A stretch of 12,705 nucleotides of DNA, from positions 1 to 12,705 of the forward strand of contig VGLT01000012.1 in NCBI GenBank assembly GCA_016866635.1, read 5' to 3'. This stretch comes from Candidatus Uhrbacteria bacterium (GTDB lineage Bacteria > Patescibacteriota > Patescibacteriia > 2-12-FULL-60-25). Made by a program: the position numbers and the translations under genes. Positions 10,579-12,705 of this stretch are shown in pieces (position 1 is the stretch's first letter; every line of letters begins with the position of its first letter). The notes beneath the pieces are model-generated. The model did no database searches and was not told the DNA's origin. It was given only the letters and a program-made list of their open reading frames with translations.

Positions 10579-12699
10579 ATGTCGATGTTTATTTTGAGCG
10601 ATGACTCTTCGTCTGATTCTCCCTCGACAAGCGGGAGAGTCCACACCCGCATCGACTATTCCAAAGCCTTAAACCAAGAGCAGTTAGACGTGGTTTTGCA
10701 TGGGGATGGTCCGTGTTTGGTGTTGGCAGGAGCTGGGTCAGGGAAGACAAGGACGCTGGTGTATCGCGTGGCATATTTACTTGAACAGGGGGTTGATCCA
10801 TCGCAGATTTTGTTACTCACGTTTACGAACAAAGCGGCTCGAGAAATGTTGTCCCGGGTCAGCGGATTGATCGGAACGGAAGCAAAGGGGATCTGGGGCG
10901 GAACATTCCACTCCATTGGCAGTCGTATTTTGCGTCGTTTTGCCACAGATCTTGGGTATACGTCGCAATTCACCATTTTTGACTCAGATGATTCACGGGA
11001 CTTGATCAAAGCCGTCATGAAAGATCTGAGCATTGATCCCAAGGCGCGTCGCTTTCCGTCGGCTTCGGTTGTGCAAGACGTGATCTCGTACGCACGCAAC
11101 GTGCAAATGCGGGTGGATGAGGTGCTGGAAGATCGCTACCCAAATTTTTTTGCCTTCAGCGGCGACATAGAAGAGATCGCGCGGCAATATCAACAACGAA
11201 AGAAGTCTGCCAATGCCATGGATTTTGATGATCTTCTAGCAAATCTAGCCTTGTTACTGGATCATTCGAGCCCCCATTGCTCATTACTTATTACTCATTA
11301 CAGATATATTCTGGTCGATGAGTATCAGGATACCAATACGATTCAAGCTCGCATTGTTCATGGGTTTGCTCGTGTGCATCAAAATGTTCTGGTGGTGGGG
11401 GATGATGCGCAATCCATTTATGCGTTTCGGGGAGCGGATATAAAAAATATTTTAGGGTTCCCGGAACAATGGCCCAATACCAAGATCTTTAGACTACTGA
11501 CCAACTATCGATCCGTACCGGAGATTCTCGATTTAGCCAACGAATCGTTATCACATAACGTGAATCAGTTTGAAAAAGAGCTGGTCGGGATGCATGCGCA
11601 TGGAGAAAAACCGAAACTGATTCCCTGTGCCTCGACCTCGCAGGAGGCACACTATATCGCCGAACAAATTTTGGTGCTCCGGGCTCAGGGTTTAGCGCTC
11701 CACAACATTGCTGTTTTGTTTCGTTCCAGCGCACACTCGCAAGCATTGGAATTTGAGTTGATGAAGCGTGATATTCCCTATGAGTATCGAGGTGGCCAAA
11801 AGTTTTTTGAACGCGCCCATATTAAGGATGTGATGGCATTTTTGCGTGTGGCAAATAACCCGCAGGACGAAGTCGCCTGGATGCGCGTGCTTGGACTTCA
11901 ATCGGGAATCGGTGCCTCAACCGCTTCCATGCTCGCAACTCAAGCGAAAACGTTTACCGCTTTGCCAGAGATTCTCGCGGTCGATGTTGATACATTCGTG
12001 CCTTCTCGTGGCCGAGCTGGATGGCAGGATTTTCATAAACTCGCGACCAACATGCTAGCTCAAGGTCCAGGACCAGCAGAGATGATCCGTGCGGTGTGTA
12101 AATCTCATTATCAAGATTATTTGCAGAGGGAATATCCAAATTGGCGTGAGCGACTGGAAGACTTGGAACAGTTGGCTCTGTTTGCAGAGGGGTATGATGA
12201 GATCACGGCATTTTTAACAGACATGGCGTTGTATGACGATGTCGTTGCAAAGAGGGAAGAGACAGGAGAACGGGTCGACCAAGAGCGAATGGTGTTATCG
12301 ACCATTCATCAGGCTAAGGGTTTGGAATGGAACACGGTGTTTGTGATTCATTTGGCAGACAATGCGTTTCCAAATCGGCGTGCACTGAGTGAAGAGGGGG
12401 GGATGGAGGAGGAGCGCCGGCTGTTTTATGTAGCAATTACTCGCGCCCAGCATCGACTATTTTTGACGTATCCTATGACCATGGGCTATGACACGCTCAT
12501 GTTTAATCAGCCGAGTACATTTATTGATGAAGTATCTCCACGACTCTTTGAACGAATCGAACTTCGAGAGTCGTGGAAGAACCAAGATCCAAGAACCAGG
12601 AACCAAGCAGAAGATGAGGGATGGGAAGAGCCGTCGATTCAGTTGGAAGATCAGACCCCAAGACGCACTTCGTTTCTTCGTGATATAGATGAGTTATGA
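10579..12699 (+). CDS. pcrA: PcrA/UvrD-type ATP-dependent DNA helicase
   Basis: 706 residues from ATG 10579 (ATG 10585 is an alternative); no Shine-Dalgarno is visible. The N-terminal 40 residues are a Ser/Asp-rich extension before the Q-motif NQEQLDVV. SF1A motifs follow in order: AGAGSGKT (50-57), LTFTNKAAREM, GTFHSIGSRILRRF, DEYQDTN (247-253), VVGDDAQSIYAFRGADIKN (about 272-290), TNYRS, STIHQAKGLEWNTVF (574-588) and EEERRLFYVAITRA (about 609-622). This is a 3'-5' helicase for repair, recombination or replication restart. The length is close to Bacillus PcrA, but the tail has no recognisable C-terminal Tudor-like domain and is charged and repeat-derived. PcrA, UvrD and Rep cannot be told apart confidently by eye; the symbol marks the subfamily only. 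It lies 48 bases after tgt with no terminator between, so probably shares the operon. Confidence 0.93.
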   Translation: MSMFILSDDSSSDSPSTSGRVHTRIDYSKALNQEQLDVVLHGDGPCLVLAGAGSGKTRTLVYRVAYLLEQGVDPSQILLLTFTNKAAREMLSRVSGLIGTEAKGIWGGTFHSIGSRILRRFATDLGYTSQFTIFDSDDSRDLIKAVMKDLSIDPKARRFPSASVVQDVISYARNVQMRVDEVLEDRYPNFFAFSGDIEEIARQYQQRKKSANAMDFDDLLANLALLLDHSSPHCSLLITHYRYILVDEYQDTNTIQARIVHGFARVHQNVLVVGDDAQSIYAFRGADIKNILGFPEQWPNTKIFRLLTNYRSVPEILDLANESLSHNVNQFEKELVGMHAHGEKPKLIPCASTSQEAHYIAEQILVLRAQGLALHNIAVLFRSSAHSQALEFELMKRDIPYEYRGGQKFFERAHIKDVMAFLRVANNPQDEVAWMRVLGLQSGIGASTASMLATQAKTFTALPEILAVDVDTFVPSRGRAGWQDFHKLATNMLAQGPGPAEMIRAVCKSHYQDYLQREYPNWRERLEDLEQLALFAEGYDEITAFLTDMALYDDVVAKREETGERVDQERMVLSTIHQAKGLEWNTVFVIHLADNAFPNRRALSEEGGMEEERRLFYVAITRAQHRLFLTYPMTMGYDTLMFNQPSTFIDEVSPRLFERIELRESWKNQDPRTRNQAEDEGWEEPSIQLEDQTPRRTSFLRDIDEL
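11276..11301 (+). repeat. ATTACTC heptanucleotide repeat inside the PcrA-type gene
   Basis: ATTGCTC ATTACTT ATTACTC ATTAC is a 7-base period repeated about 3.7 times. It codes for HCSLLITHY, directly before the Walker B segment YILVDEYQDTN, a place where related helicases have a helix of variable sequence. Three units make 21 bases, so copy-number changes in threes would keep the frame. Confidence 0.7.
12577..12607 (+). repeat. AAGAACCA-type repeat near the 3' end of the PcrA-type gene
   Basis: AAGAACCAAGATCC is followed by AAGAACCAGGAACCAAG, an 8-base-like period with small variations. It encodes KNQDPRTRNQ in the charged tail after the last helicase motif and shares words with the 5071-5104 tract in the other helicase gene. 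Confidence 0.6.
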
Positions 12700-12705
12700 G
12701 CGGGT

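Overview
The window looks like chromosome from an uncultured, probably metagenome-assembled bacterium. TGA and TAA both act as stops and every gene reads with the standard code. The right-hand two thirds (about 3.9-12.7 kb) has moderate to low GC: hand counts give 25/60 G+C at 4501-4560, 27/60 at 8041-8100 and 19/60 at 7681-7740. Its genes are compact, some overlap by ATGA, and it holds two SF1A helicases and a reduced queuine/tRNA-guanine transglycosylase. This resembles Candidate Phyla Radiation / Parcubacteria-type genomes, but that is inference from gene style; no rRNA or ribosomal protein is present to place it.

Left region (1-3.8 kb): two GC-rich genes (39/60 G+C at 1981-2040). The first is the 3' part of a gene for a Cys-containing, coiled-coil, Pro-linker protein. 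The second is a complete secreted, very Cys-rich protein with eight copies of a DVDCGG-type repeat. They are separated by a 300-base spacer that is AT-rich in the middle (22/60 G+C at 1201-1260). That spacer holds a GC hairpin, a possible promoter, a long hairpin and a second foldable leader before a perfect Shine-Dalgarno. The second gene is followed by about 195 bases packed with four inverted repeats, the last a clear intrinsic terminator.

Middle (3.99-7.27 kb): a 987-residue UvrD-like helicase fused to a C-terminal PD-(D/E)XK nuclease with a four-Cys Fe-S pattern. It converges on a 73-codon minus-strand gene that is GC-rich (37/60), has a strong Shine-Dalgarno and has its own terminator.

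Right (7.33-12.7 kb): a likely operon. It comprises an unknown 176-residue protein with an internal duplication, an unknown 523-residue membrane protein, tgt (the first three joined by ATGA overlaps), and after 48 bases a PcrA/UvrD-type helicase. The helicases probably act in DNA repair or end processing. The job of the two unknown proteins next to tgt cannot be read from sequence.

Most worth a second look: (i) several unrelated short repeat types, including a perfect CTCCCCCTT/AAGGGGGAG palindrome, lie in frame inside the three conserved enzyme genes; (ii) the Tgt protein has lost all four expected zinc ligands, with the palindrome sitting where the CxCxxC should be; (iii) GC content switches sharply at gene boundaries in a way that could mean transfer, gene-specific codon choice or a chimeric contig.
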